Positions 36,568-45,056 of a DNA stretch of 64,000 nucleotides are shown here, piece by piece. A program made the translations under genes and the position numbers. The DNA lies in NCBI RefSeq assembly GCF_900117415.1, contig NZ_FPEI01000005.1, positions 682,001 to 746,000 of the forward strand. Reading direction: 5' to 3'. Origin of the DNA: Hyphomicrobium sp. CS1BSMeth3. GTDB taxonomy: Bacteria; Pseudomonadota; Alphaproteobacteria; Rhizobiales; Hyphomicrobiaceae. The first letter of the stretch is position 1; every line of letters begins with the position of its first letter. The notes under the pieces are model-generated. The model did not search any database and was not told the origin of the DNA. It saw only the letters and a list, made by a program, of their open reading frames with translations.

Positions 36568-36645
36568 ATACGTGCGCCGCTCCGGCGCCATTCTTATGAT
36601 GCTATTTCCGAGGCGTCACGGGCGTTTGATAAGCTAAAATGGACC

Positions 36646-38205
36646 ATGAACGACTACCGAGGCCCCTTCACCGGACCGGGCGACGAGCCGCCTGACGTCG
36701 TCCCCCGCACGGGGCCGCCGACGGGGCCTGCGGCTGCGCCCCTGCACGATCCGGCCATGCCGGCGGAGGGTCCGCCGCCCGTGGAGATGGGGGCCGTGGC
36801 GGAGGCGGAGGTCAGACCCGAACCAGCGGCCAGCCCCCAAGCCGATGTGCGCCCCGAGCTGCCTGCCGAGGCGGAGCTATATGCGGAAGTGCCGGCGTTG
36901 CCTCCACTCGACCTTCCCGAACCTCAGCCACCTGCATCAGAGCTGGATGTGGCGGATGCGACGCCGGAACCGGCGGCCGAGGCGATGCCCGCAGTTGACG
37001 GCGCAGAGCTCCCCACGGCCGAGTTGGCCTTGGAGGCCATCTCGACAGTGGCTGAAGCAGAACTGAGGGTGGAAGCGCCGGAAACCCGTTCGCCGGAGCC
37101 ACCCGCACCCGAACTATTGCCCCGCGTGATGCCTGTGGCTGCGCGCACCGCGGACTTTGCCTTCGGCTCCGCGTTCGCGGCGGTGCCAGAACTTCGCCTC
37201 GAGCGTCCAGCCGCAGCGCCAGCCCCTCAGGCGCAGCCGCCCTCGCTGGAGCCTGCCAGCAGTACGCCACTCTTTGACGGGAACGGGCCCGCGCCATCGC
37301 TTGCCGTCGCGCCTATGGTCGCCGCCTCCATCGCGGCCGCAAGTCATCCCACTCTCGATGCACCGGCACCTCCCTTATCGACAGCGGCACCGCCGTCGCA
37401 CTCGGTGTGGCCTCGCCGGATCCGGCGCGCAGTTCTCATGCTGATGGGCCTCGTGGTCGGCTATGTCGTGCTCGTGCTGGCTCTGATCGTCGCCTACCGC
37501 TGGATCGATCCGCCGCGCTCGGCGCTCATGATCACCACGCGTCTCTCTGGCCAGCCCGTGCTCTATGCGCCGGTGCCGCTCACGAGCATCTCGTCCTATC
37601 TCCAGCGCGCCGTCGTCACGTCGGAGGACGCGCGTTTCTGCCAGCACGGCGGCGTGGACTGGGGTGCGCTCTACGAGGCCATGAGCGAGTCGCGCGGTGG
37701 CAGCACGATCACCATGCAGACGGCGAAGAACCTCTTCCTGTGGTCCTCGCGAAGCTACGTCCGCAAGGCCATCGAGATCCCCGTCGCGCTGACCATCGAC
37801 GCATTCTGGCCCAAGCGGCGCATTCTCGAGGTCTACCTGAACATCGCCGAATGGGGGCCCGGCATCTTCGGCGCGGAGGCGGCGTCGTACTATCATTTCG
37901 ACAAGCCGGCCTCGCGTCTCACGGCGCACGAAGCGACCCTGCTCGCCGCGACGCTGCCGAATCCGATCGCCCGCGATGCCGGCGATCCAGGGCGCATCAC
38001 CTCCGTGCTGGCTTCGCGCCTGCGCGGACGCATGGCGAACTCCGATGCCTTTGTTCGCTGCCTCGGCCTCAGATCCATGCCGCGCGCCGAGACGCCGGCA
38101 CCTGCGAGGCCAGCCGCGAAAGCGCCGGCCAGACAGCCGGCAGCGGCAGACCAGAAGTCCTGGAAGACGACGACCGAGCCCGCCTTCAATCCTTGGCAAA
38201 ATTGA
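36646..38205 (+). CDS. mtgA: Monofunctional peptidoglycan transglycosylase with long N-terminal extension
   Basis: A 519-residue protein. Residues about 1-255 are a Pro/Ala/Glu-rich low-complexity region, then RRIRRAVLMLMGLVVGYVVLVLALIVAYRW is the membrane anchor. The GT51 domain (about 290-470) has the catalytic Glu in SEDARFCQHGGVDW, GGSTITMQTAKNLFL and KRRILEVYLNIAEWGPGIFGAEAAS. It polymerises lipid II glycan strands at the periplasmic face. MtgA is usually about 230 residues, so the long cytoplasmic part is exceptional. The C-terminal 45 residues are also Ala/Pro-rich. Its end overlaps the convergent oxidoreductase gene by 20 bp. Confidence 0.92.
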   Translation: MNDYRGPFTGPGDEPPDVVPRTGPPTGPAAAPLHDPAMPAEGPPPVEMGAVAEAEVRPEPAASPQADVRPELPAEAELYAEVPALPPLDLPEPQPPASELDVADATPEPAAEAMPAVDGAELPTAELALEAISTVAEAELRVEAPETRSPEPPAPELLPRVMPVAARTADFAFGSAFAAVPELRLERPAAAPAPQAQPPSLEPASSTPLFDGNGPAPSLAVAPMVAASIAAASHPTLDAPAPPLSTAAPPSHSVWPRRIRRAVLMLMGLVVGYVVLVLALIVAYRWIDPPRSALMITTRLSGQPVLYAPVPLTSISSYLQRAVVTSEDARFCQHGGVDWGALYEAMSESRGGSTITMQTAKNLFLWSSRSYVRKAIEIPVALTIDAFWPKRRILEVYLNIAEWGPGIFGAEAASYYHFDKPASRLTAHEATLLAATLPNPIARDAGDPGRITSVLASRLRGRMANSDAFVRCLGLRSMPRAETPAPARPAAKAPARQPAAADQKSWKTTTEPAFNPWQN

Positions 38206-39805
38206 GCGCGAGCGCTTCCGCGACGCGGATGCCGTCGACGCCCGCGGAGAGAATGCCGCCGGCAAAGCCCGCGCCTTCGCCTGCCGGATAGAGGCCGCGC
38301 GTGTTGACGCTCTGGTAGTCCTCGCCGCGCGGAATGCGGATCGGCGAGGACGTGCGCGTCTCGACGCCGGTCATCACGGCATCGGCCATGGCGAAGCCGG
38401 GAATACGCTTGTCGAAGGCCTGCAGGGCCTCGCGGATCGCGATCACGGCGAACTCCGGCAGGCATTGCGCGAGATCCGTCGGCGTCACGCCTGGCTTGTA
38501 GCTCGGAACCACATCACCAAGCGACGTCGAAGCGCGGCCGGCGAGAAAATCGCCAACTCTCTGCGCTGGCGCCGCATACGTGCCACCACCCACTTCAAAG
38601 GCCTTGGCCTCCCATTGACGCTGAAAAGCAATGCCGGCCAGCGGTCCGCCCGGAAAGTCCTCGTCGGGCGTGATGCCGACAACGATGCCGGCATTGGCAT
38701 TGCGCTCGGCACGCGAGTACTGGCTCATGCCGTTCGTGACGACACATCCAGGCTCGGATGTCGCCGCGACGACCGTACCGCCGGGGCACATGCAGAAACT
38801 GTAGACCGAGCGGCCGTTACTGGCGTGGTGCACGATATGATAGTCCGCCGCGCCAAGGATTGGGTTGCCCGCGGATGGTCCGAACATACATCGATCGATC
38901 AGCGACTGCGGATGCTCGATGCGCACGCCGATGGAGAACGGCTTGGGGATGATCGTCACGCCGCGCGCGAGCAGCATCTCGAAGGTGTCGCGCGCGCTGT
39001 GGCCGACGGCGAGCACAACATGATCCGTTTCGATCGTGCTGCCATCCTCGAGCACGACGCCGCGCACGTGCCGCTTGCCGTTGCCGTCGTCCTCGATATC
39101 GAGATCGACGACCTTCGTGCCGAAGCGGTACTCGCCGCCGAGCGCTTCGATCTCAGCGCGCACGTTCTCGACAACGGTGACGAGGCGGAACGTGCCGATA
39201 TGCGGCTTGGCGACGTAGAGGATCTCGTCGGGCGCTCCGGCCTTGACGAACTCAGTCAGCACCTTGCGGCCGTGATGATGCGGATCGCTGATGCCGCTGT
39301 GCAGCTTGCCGTCGGAGAACGTACCGGCGCCGCCCTCACCGAACTGAGCATTGGACGTCGGGTCGAGCACACCGCGCCGCCATAGCCCCCAGGTGTCTTT
39401 CGTACGCTCTCGCACGACCCTGCCGCGCTCGAGGACGATCGGACGAAAACCCATCTGCGCCAGAACGAGCGCGCACATGAAGCCGCATGGACCCGTGCCG
39501 ATCACCACGGGGCGTTTTTCCACCCGCTCCGGCACACGCGCGACGAACTTGTAGGTTGTATTCGGTGATGGATTGACGTGACGATCGTCCTTCAGCCGCG
39601 CGCGCACGCGAGCCTCGTCGCGCACCTCGGCATCGATCGTGTAGACGAGCTTGATCGCGGATTTCTTGCGCGCATCCCAGGCGCGCCGGAACACGCTGAA
39701 GCTCAGCAGGTCTGCGGACGAGACCCCGAGCCGCGTCACCACTGCCTCCCGAAGTTCCTCCTCCGGATGGTCAAGCGGCAGCCGCAGCTCGGTGATCCGC
39801 AGCAT
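38186..39805 (-). CDS. FAD-dependent dehydrogenase (COG2509-type)
   Basis: A 539-residue flavoprotein. The N-terminal ~95 residues form a small added domain, followed by the FAD-binding motif VVIGTGPCGFMCALVLAQMGFRPIVLERG and the end motif GLYPAGEGAGFAGGILSAGVDGIRVAEAL that binds FAD. CPGG and FGEGGAGTFSDGKL are family landmarks. Reaction and partner are not known. The stop overlaps the mtgA end by 20 bp, so the genes are convergent. The gene starts 3 bp after the next upstream dehydrogenase stop, suggesting an operon. Confidence 0.88.
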   Translation of the reverse strand: MLRITELRLPLDHPEEELREAVVTRLGVSSADLLSFSVFRRAWDARKKSAIKLVYTIDAEVRDEARVRARLKDDRHVNPSPNTTYKFVARVPERVEKRPVVIGTGPCGFMCALVLAQMGFRPIVLERGRVVRERTKDTWGLWRRGVLDPTSNAQFGEGGAGTFSDGKLHSGISDPHHHGRKVLTEFVKAGAPDEILYVAKPHIGTFRLVTVVENVRAEIEALGGEYRFGTKVVDLDIEDDGNGKRHVRGVVLEDGSTIETDHVVLAVGHSARDTFEMLLARGVTIIPKPFSIGVRIEHPQSLIDRCMFGPSAGNPILGAADYHIVHHASNGRSVYSFCMCPGGTVVAATSEPGCVVTNGMSQYSRAERNANAGIVVGITPDEDFPGGPLAGIAFQRQWEAKAFEVGGGTYAAPAQRVGDFLAGRASTSLGDVVPSYKPGVTPTDLAQCLPEFAVIAIREALQAFDKRIPGFAMADAVMTGVETRTSSPIRIPRGEDYQSVNTRGLYPAGEGAGFAGGILSAGVDGIRVAEALALNFAKD

Positions 39806-39808
39806 CCG

Positions 39809-40741
39809 CTATTCGGCAGCTTTGGCCGACGACTGCGCCGCAAGGCCGGCACGCACATCATCGACGAACTCGGTAATCGAGCCCGGCACGCGCGTCGCCG
39901 CAGCGCGTTCCTTCATGCCGAGATCGGCGCACCACTGCAGGCGCCGCGACGTGGCCTCCGCCATCGTCGGATCGAGGCCGAGCTCGCGCAGCGTCGTCGC
40001 CACCTCGCGCATCTCACCTGCGCGCCGGCCCGAGTGCTGCGCGGCACCGCCGAGCTTCTTGCCGATGAAGACCGGCCAATTGATCTCGGGGATCGTCACC
40101 TGCAGCGACGACACGATACGATCGGTCACGCCCGCCGTCTCGGCCGCGACCATGCACTCCATGAGGATGGCATCGAGCCCCTTCATGAACACGCTGCGGC
40201 ACATCTTGATCGTCGACGCCGCGCCGATGTCATCGCCCACGGACTTCATGTCGACGCCGTAGGGCGCAAGCTTGCCGATCAGCTCCTCCGCATCCTTGCC
40301 TGCAAGCAGCATCGGCACTTTGTGCTGCGAGCGCGGCACCAGATCCATGACCGCCGCCTCGACGGAGCGTCCGCCACCGGCTGTAATCGTCTTGGCCACA
40401 TCGCGCTTCATGCCCGGCGAAGTGGAATTGCAATCGAGGAAGAGCGTGCCCTTTACGATGTGCGGCGCCATCTGGCGGGCTGCGACGAGGCTCTCTTCCG
40501 TCGTCACGAGGCTCAGGATGATGTCGCTCGCCTGCGCTAGCTCCGCGGCGGCGCCGACGGTCCTCACACCGATCTTGTCGGCGGCAGCCTTCAGCGGCGC
40601 GCCCTTCTCGTTGCTTGGGAGAAGGATGTCCCAGGTCGAGATCTCGATCGGATGCTCGGCCGTCGCGGACTTTTTCAATCCGGTGGCCACGCTCTGGCCA
40701 GCCTCGCCGAATCCCAGAATGCCTACGCGCAGTTTGGCCAT
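39809..40741 (-). CDS. NAD(P)-dependent beta-hydroxyacid-type oxidoreductase with DUF1932 domain
   Basis: A 310-residue protein with the dinucleotide motif VGILGFGEAGQSVATGL, then DNSTSPGMKRDVA-type sequence (here DCNSTSPGMKRDVA) and the DUF1932-like C-terminal helical domain. It resembles 6-phosphogluconate dehydrogenase-like or 3-hydroxyisobutyrate dehydrogenase-like enzymes; the substrate is unknown. The classic Lys of the family is in STIKMCRS. It is 27 bp after the aminotransferase stop and probably transcribed with it, and leads into the FAD dehydrogenase. Confidence 0.85.
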   Translation of the reverse strand: MAKLRVGILGFGEAGQSVATGLKKSATAEHPIEISTWDILLPSNEKGAPLKAAADKIGVRTVGAAAELAQASDIILSLVTTEESLVAARQMAPHIVKGTLFLDCNSTSPGMKRDVAKTITAGGGRSVEAAVMDLVPRSQHKVPMLLAGKDAEELIGKLAPYGVDMKSVGDDIGAASTIKMCRSVFMKGLDAILMECMVAAETAGVTDRIVSSLQVTIPEINWPVFIGKKLGGAAQHSGRRAGEMREVATTLRELGLDPTMAEATSRRLQWCADLGMKERAAATRVPGSITEFVDDVRAGLAAQSSAKAAE

Positions 40742-40768
40742 TACGTGCTTCCTCCGTCGTTTCTCTGT

Positions 40769-41974
40769 TTATCGCAGTGCCGCGCAGGCCCGCTGGATGC
40801 GCTCACAGGCGCGCGTGATGTCCTCGGTCGAGGCGGCAAAGGACAAGCGGAAGTGCGGCGAGACACCATAGGCTGCCCCGTGCACGGCCGCGACCCCCTC
40901 TCCGTTCATGAGATACATGACGAAATCGCGGTCGCTCTCGATGACCTTGCCATCGGGCGTGCGCTTGCCGATGAGGCCCGCACAGCTCGGAAACGCATAA
41001 AAGGCGCCGGCCGGCTTCACGCAGCTGATGCCCTTGGCCTGATTGAGCATGGCCACGATCAGATCGCGGCGCTCCTCGAAGGCCGCGCGGTACGTCTCGA
41101 CCGAATCCTGAGGGCCGGTGAGCGCGGCGAGCGCCGCGGCCTGGCCGACCGACGACGGCCCCGATGTCACCTGCGCCTGCAGCTTCGACATCTGCTTGAT
41201 GACCTCGGCGGGGCCGGCAGCAAAGCCGATGCGCCAGCCGGTCATGGAGTAGGTCTTGGACACGCCGTTGATGATGACCGAGCGGTCCTTCATGTCGGGA
41301 CACACGGCGACGAAGCTCTCGCAAGTGTGCCCGTCGAAGACAATATGCTCGTACATTTCGTCGACCATGACGGCGACGTTGGGGTGGCGGCGCAGAACTT
41401 CGGCGAGGCCGAGATAGTCCTCGCGCGTGTAGACGGCGCCGGACGGATTCGACGGCGAGTTCAGCACGAGCCAGCGCGTCGCAGGCGTGATCGCGCGCTC
41501 CAGCATCTCGGGCGTGATCTTGAACTTCGTCTCGGCCGGGCAGGGCACGACCACCGGCTTCGCGCCGGCATAGAGCACGCAATCCGAATAGGCGATCCAG
41601 AAGGGCGCCGGGATGACCGCCTCGTCGCCGGCCTCCATGGTCGCGACGATGGCATTGAAGATCGCCTGCTTGCCGCCGGTCGAGACCATGACCTCGTCGG
41701 TCGTGTAGTCGACACCGTTCTCGCGCTTGAGCTTGGCGGCAAGCGCGGTGCGCAGTTCGAGCGTGCCGGGAATGGCGGTATATTTCGTCTCGCCGCGCTT
41801 GGCGGCAGCGGCAGCGGCATCGATGATGTGGGCCGGCGTCGGGAAATCGGGCTCGCCAGTGGAAAGGGCGATGATGTCGCGGCCCTGGGCCCTCAGCTCG
41901 CGCGCACGCTGGGCAGCGACGATGCTCGGCGAAGGCTCGACCCTTTGCAGGCGCTTGGCGATCTTGAATTGCAT
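40769..41974 (-). CDS. Class I aminotransferase (aspartate type)
   Basis: A 401-residue PLP enzyme close to alphaproteobacterial aspartate aminotransferases. TGEPDFPTPAHI, NSPSNPSGAVYT and the PLP lysine in SKTYSMTGWRIGF are visible, with the C-terminal Arg in HFRLSFA for the carboxylate. It moves amino groups between Asp or prephenate and 2-oxo acids. ATG 41974 is chosen (GGGAG 11 bases upstream); a GTG 12 bases earlier lies inside that site. Downstream genes on the strand may be co-transcribed. Confidence 0.93.
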   Translation of the reverse strand: MQFKIAKRLQRVEPSPSIVAAQRARELRAQGRDIIALSTGEPDFPTPAHIIDAAAAAAKRGETKYTAIPGTLELRTALAAKLKRENGVDYTTDEVMVSTGGKQAIFNAIVATMEAGDEAVIPAPFWIAYSDCVLYAGAKPVVVPCPAETKFKITPEMLERAITPATRWLVLNSPSNPSGAVYTREDYLGLAEVLRRHPNVAVMVDEMYEHIVFDGHTCESFVAVCPDMKDRSVIINGVSKTYSMTGWRIGFAAGPAEVIKQMSKLQAQVTSGPSSVGQAAALAALTGPQDSVETYRAAFEERRDLIVAMLNQAKGISCVKPAGAFYAFPSCAGLIGKRTPDGKVIESDRDFVMYLMNGEGVAAVHGAAYGVSPHFRLSFAASTEDITRACERIQRACAALR

Positions 41975-42040
41975 GGCTTGTTTCACTCCCCGCAGGCGGC
42001 GCGCACATTACACGAAGCGGCGCGGGGGCATAGGGGAAAG

Positions 42041-43126
42041 TCAGCCCTTGTCGATGGGGCCGATCTCAGCCGGGATGGCAGGGTAGGGATGCTGGCGACC
42101 CGAGACGTCCATGACCTCGGTAAAGCCCTCGATTTCATTAACGTAATCCGGCCCGATGGGCACCTTGCCGAAGCCGCCGGGCACATCGAGGACATAGGTC
42201 GGCAGCGCGAGACCTGAGACGCGGCCACGGAGTGCGCGCATGATGGCCTGCCCCTCGGCAATGGACGTACGGAAATGGGCCGTGCCCGGTGCGAGATCGG
42301 CGTGGTGGAGATAGTAGGGCTTCACGCCATGCGCGATGAAGGCGCGGAACAACTCAGCCAGCGTCTCGGCATTGTCGTTGATGCCCTTGAGCAGGACCGT
42401 CTGGCTGATCAGCGGGAAGCCGGCGGCAGCAAGACGCCGAAGCGCGGCACGGGCGGCGTCGGTCAGCTCGCGCACGTGGTTGGCGTGAACGGCGATCCAC
42501 ACGACCTTTCTGGGCGTTTGCAGAGCTTCGACGAGTGTTAGTGTGATCCGTCCCGGGTCCACCACGGGCACGCGGGAATGCCAGCGGATGACCTGAACGT
42601 GCGGGATCTCGGCGAGACCACGTGTGATCTCGGCAATGCGGCGCGGGGCAAGCACCAGCGGATCGCCGCCCGTGACGATGACCTCGTGGATGGCCGGATT
42701 GGCGCGGATGTAGTCGAGGGCTGCCGCCAACTTCTCGCCCGCAAGCGCCTGTTCGCCCCCTGGGCCGACCATCTCGCGGCGGAAGCAGAAGCGGCAATAA
42801 ACAGGGCAGGCGTGCGTCGCTTTCAGCAGCACGCGATCCGGATAGCGGTGCACGATGCCGGGCACCGGTGAATGCACGTCGTCGCCGATGGGATCGGCGC
42901 GCTCCTCGGGGCGCGTTTCGAGTTCGCGGACATCGGGCACGAACTGGCGGGCGATCGGATCATTCGGATCGGCTTGGTCGATCAATGCTGCGAGGGCGGG
43001 CGTGATCGCGATGGCATAGCGCGCCCCGACCTCTGCGGCCGCATCGAGCCCGTCCGCGCCGATCAGGCCTGCATCGAGCAGATCCTGCGGTGTCCGCAGC
43101 GTCTTTGGTGCGCCTCTGTCGCTCAT
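42041..43126 (-). CDS. epmB: EF-P (R)-beta-lysine 2,3-aminomutase (radical SAM)
   Basis: A 361-residue radical SAM/PLP enzyme. The cluster motif is C107-x3-C111-x2-C114 in ATHACPVYCRFCFRRE, with VTGGDPLV and a PLP lysine further on. EpmB converts L-lysine to (R)-beta-lysine, which EpmA attaches to elongation factor P. Length and the lack of a long C-terminal extension separate it from lysine fermentation KamA. It overlaps epmA by four bases, and efp lies divergent upstream, confirming the pathway. Confidence 0.95.
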   Translation of the reverse strand: MSDRGAPKTLRTPQDLLDAGLIGADGLDAAAEVGARYAIAITPALAALIDQADPNDPIARQFVPDVRELETRPEERADPIGDDVHSPVPGIVHRYPDRVLLKATHACPVYCRFCFRREMVGPGGEQALAGEKLAAALDYIRANPAIHEVIVTGGDPLVLAPRRIAEITRGLAEIPHVQVIRWHSRVPVVDPGRITLTLVEALQTPRKVVWIAVHANHVRELTDAARAALRRLAAAGFPLISQTVLLKGINDNAETLAELFRAFIAHGVKPYYLHHADLAPGTAHFRTSIAEGQAIMRALRGRVSGLALPTYVLDVPGGFGKVPIGPDYVNEIEGFTEVMDVSGRQHPYPAIPAEIGPIDKG

Positions 43127-44175
43127 GGCGTGGTCACCGGCGCCCAGAGGACCTGTTCGATATTCCGCGCGCCCGTCGCCAGCATGACGAGCCGGTCGAA
43201 ACCAAGGGCGATGCCCGATGCCGGCGGCATGATGGCCAGCGCCGCCAGAAAATCCTCATCGATCGGATAGCGCTCGCCATAGACGCGCTGTTTCTCGGCC
43301 ATCTCGGCCTCGAAGCGGCGGCGCTGCTCGGCTGGATCGGTCAGCTCGCCGAAGGCGTTCGCCAGCTCGACACCGCAGGCATAGAGCTCGAAGCGCTCGG
43401 CCACCCGCGGATCCTTGGGTGAGGGGCGCGCCAGCGCCGCCTCGACGGTCGGGTATTCCATGAGGATCGTCGCCTGCCCGCGTCCGATGCGCGGCTCGAC
43501 GCAATCCACGATCACGCGGCTGAAAATATCGGACCACGTGTCGTCCGCCGCGATCCGCAAGCCGATGCCGAGCGCCTGCGCCGCAAGCCCGTCGCGATCG
43601 GGTGTCGCCCCGCCGAGCGTCGCGAGGAGATCAATGCGCGCATGGCGGCGAAAAGCCTCCGCCACCGTCAGCCGCTCCGGCGGCGCCAGGGGATCGACCG
43701 GCTCATCGCGGAACGTAAGGATGTCCGTTTCCGCGGCAGCGGCCGCCAGCGCCAGCAGCTCGGCGCAGTCGCGCATGAGGACTTCATAGGGCTCGCCAAC
43801 GCGGTACCATTCGAGCATCGTGAACTCGGGATGATGCAGCGCGCCCCGCTCACGATTGCGATAGACCTGCGCAAACGTGAACAGCCGCCGTTCGCCGGCC
43901 GCCAGCAGCTTCTTGCAGGCGAATTCCGGCGACGTGTGCAGGTAGAGCGGCGCCATCCCGCCGCCCTCGGACCGCCATTCGGTCGAAAAGGCATGGAGGT
44001 GCGCCTCGTTACCCGGCGATACCTGAAGGGCGCTCGTCTCGACCTCGACGAACCCCCGGTCCTCGAACCAGCCCCGCAGCGCGGCCTTGATCCGCCCTCG
44101 CGCAAGCAGGAACGGCCGCCGGTCGGCGTGCTTGTCCGGATGCCACCACGGGCGTTCCTTAACGCGCTCGGTCAT
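43123..44175 (-). CDS. epmA: EF-P lysyltransferase EpmA (PoxA/GenX)
   Basis: A 350-residue protein made of a class II lysyl-tRNA-synthetase catalytic core without an anticodon domain. FVEVETSALQVSPGNEAHLHAF, LYLHTSPEFACKKLLA and FTFAQVYRNRERGALHHPEFTMLEWYR (motif 2) are typical. It activates (R)-beta-lysine and links it to Lys34 of EF-P. It is the first gene of the epmA-epmB pair, 144 bp from the divergent efp. Confidence 0.95.
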   Translation of the reverse strand: MTERVKERPWWHPDKHADRRPFLLARGRIKAALRGWFEDRGFVEVETSALQVSPGNEAHLHAFSTEWRSEGGGMAPLYLHTSPEFACKKLLAAGERRLFTFAQVYRNRERGALHHPEFTMLEWYRVGEPYEVLMRDCAELLALAAAAAETDILTFRDEPVDPLAPPERLTVAEAFRRHARIDLLATLGGATPDRDGLAAQALGIGLRIAADDTWSDIFSRVIVDCVEPRIGRGQATILMEYPTVEAALARPSPKDPRVAERFELYACGVELANAFGELTDPAEQRRRFEAEMAEKQRVYGERYPIDEDFLAALAIMPPASGIALGFDRLVMLATGARNIEQVLWAPVTTP

Positions 44176-44319
44176 GAGGTCTGAACGGTCCTCGCCCCGT
44201 CATAAAGTCCGGGCCCGATTGGGGCCCCGACTTGGCCTCGCGCCCCGAAACAGCTATGAAGCCCGCCAAAGGACGAGTTTCAGCGGCCCCGCGCGGGGAA
44301 ATGGACGGAGAACGGTTTC

Positions 44320-44889
44320 GTGGTCAAGGTTATCGCAAGCGAGGTCCGCAAAGGCAATGTCCTGGAGATCGACGGTGATCTCTGCACGGTCCTCAAGGCC
44401 GAAAGTATTCGCCCGGGCAAGGGCACCCCGACGACACACATCGACATGCGCCGCATCTCGGACGGCGTAAAGATCGTCAAGAGCTACCGCACGACGGAAA
44501 CCGTCGAGCGCGCGTTTCTCGACGAGAAGGACTACGACTATCTCTATGAAGACGAAATGGGCTTCAACTTCATGGAGCCCGAGACCTACGAGCAGATCTT
44601 GGTTCCCAAGGACCTGCTTGGCGATTCCGCCCAGTGGCTCGTCGAGAACATGCGCTGCTCGATCAAGCTCTTCGAGGGCAGCCCGGTCGCCATCGAGCTG
44701 CCACAGCGCGTGATTTTCGAGATTGTCGAGGCTGATCCGGTGGTTAAGGGGCAGACCGCCTCCTCATCCTACAAGCCGGCGAAGCTCTCGAACGGCGCCC
44801 GCGTGATGGTGCCGCCTCATATCGAGTCCGGCACCCGGATCGTCGTCATGACCGAGGACGGGTCCTACGTCGAGCGGGCCAAGGACTGA
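44320..44889 (+). CDS. efp: Elongation factor P
   Basis: A 189-residue translation factor with three beta-barrel domains, starting [21 protein letters not shown]. The modified residue is Lys34 in RPGKGTP, as required for beta-lysylation by the divergent epmAB. EF-P relieves ribosome stalling at polyproline; notable Pro-rich proteins in this window include the MtgA-like protein and the 61275 protein. It is monocistronic. Confidence 0.97.
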   Translation: MVKVIASEVRKGNVLEIDGDLCTVLKAESIRPGKGTPTTHIDMRRISDGVKIVKSYRTTETVERAFLDEKDYDYLYEDEMGFNFMEPETYEQILVPKDLLGDSAQWLVENMRCSIKLFEGSPVAIELPQRVIFEIVEADPVVKGQTASSSYKPAKLSNGARVMVPPHIESGTRIVVMTEDGSYVERAKD

Positions 44890-45056
44890 TCCCAGTTCTA
44901 CCGGCAGCAGGACCTCTGCAGGGCACGCCTGCAGCGAATGCGATTGACCCTCGGCACACGTCCGAGTTGACTGCACGAGAAGAGCCAAGACGGTGATCGG
45001 GGGGCTTCATCCGCCGCCGGCAAGCCGCAATGCCAGACATCCACGAGGGAACGCCC

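Noticed and set aside
40652-42217. 521-residue + strand ORF opposite the aspartate-type aminotransferase
   Set aside because: It has no domain and lies antisense to a gene with complete PLP motifs.
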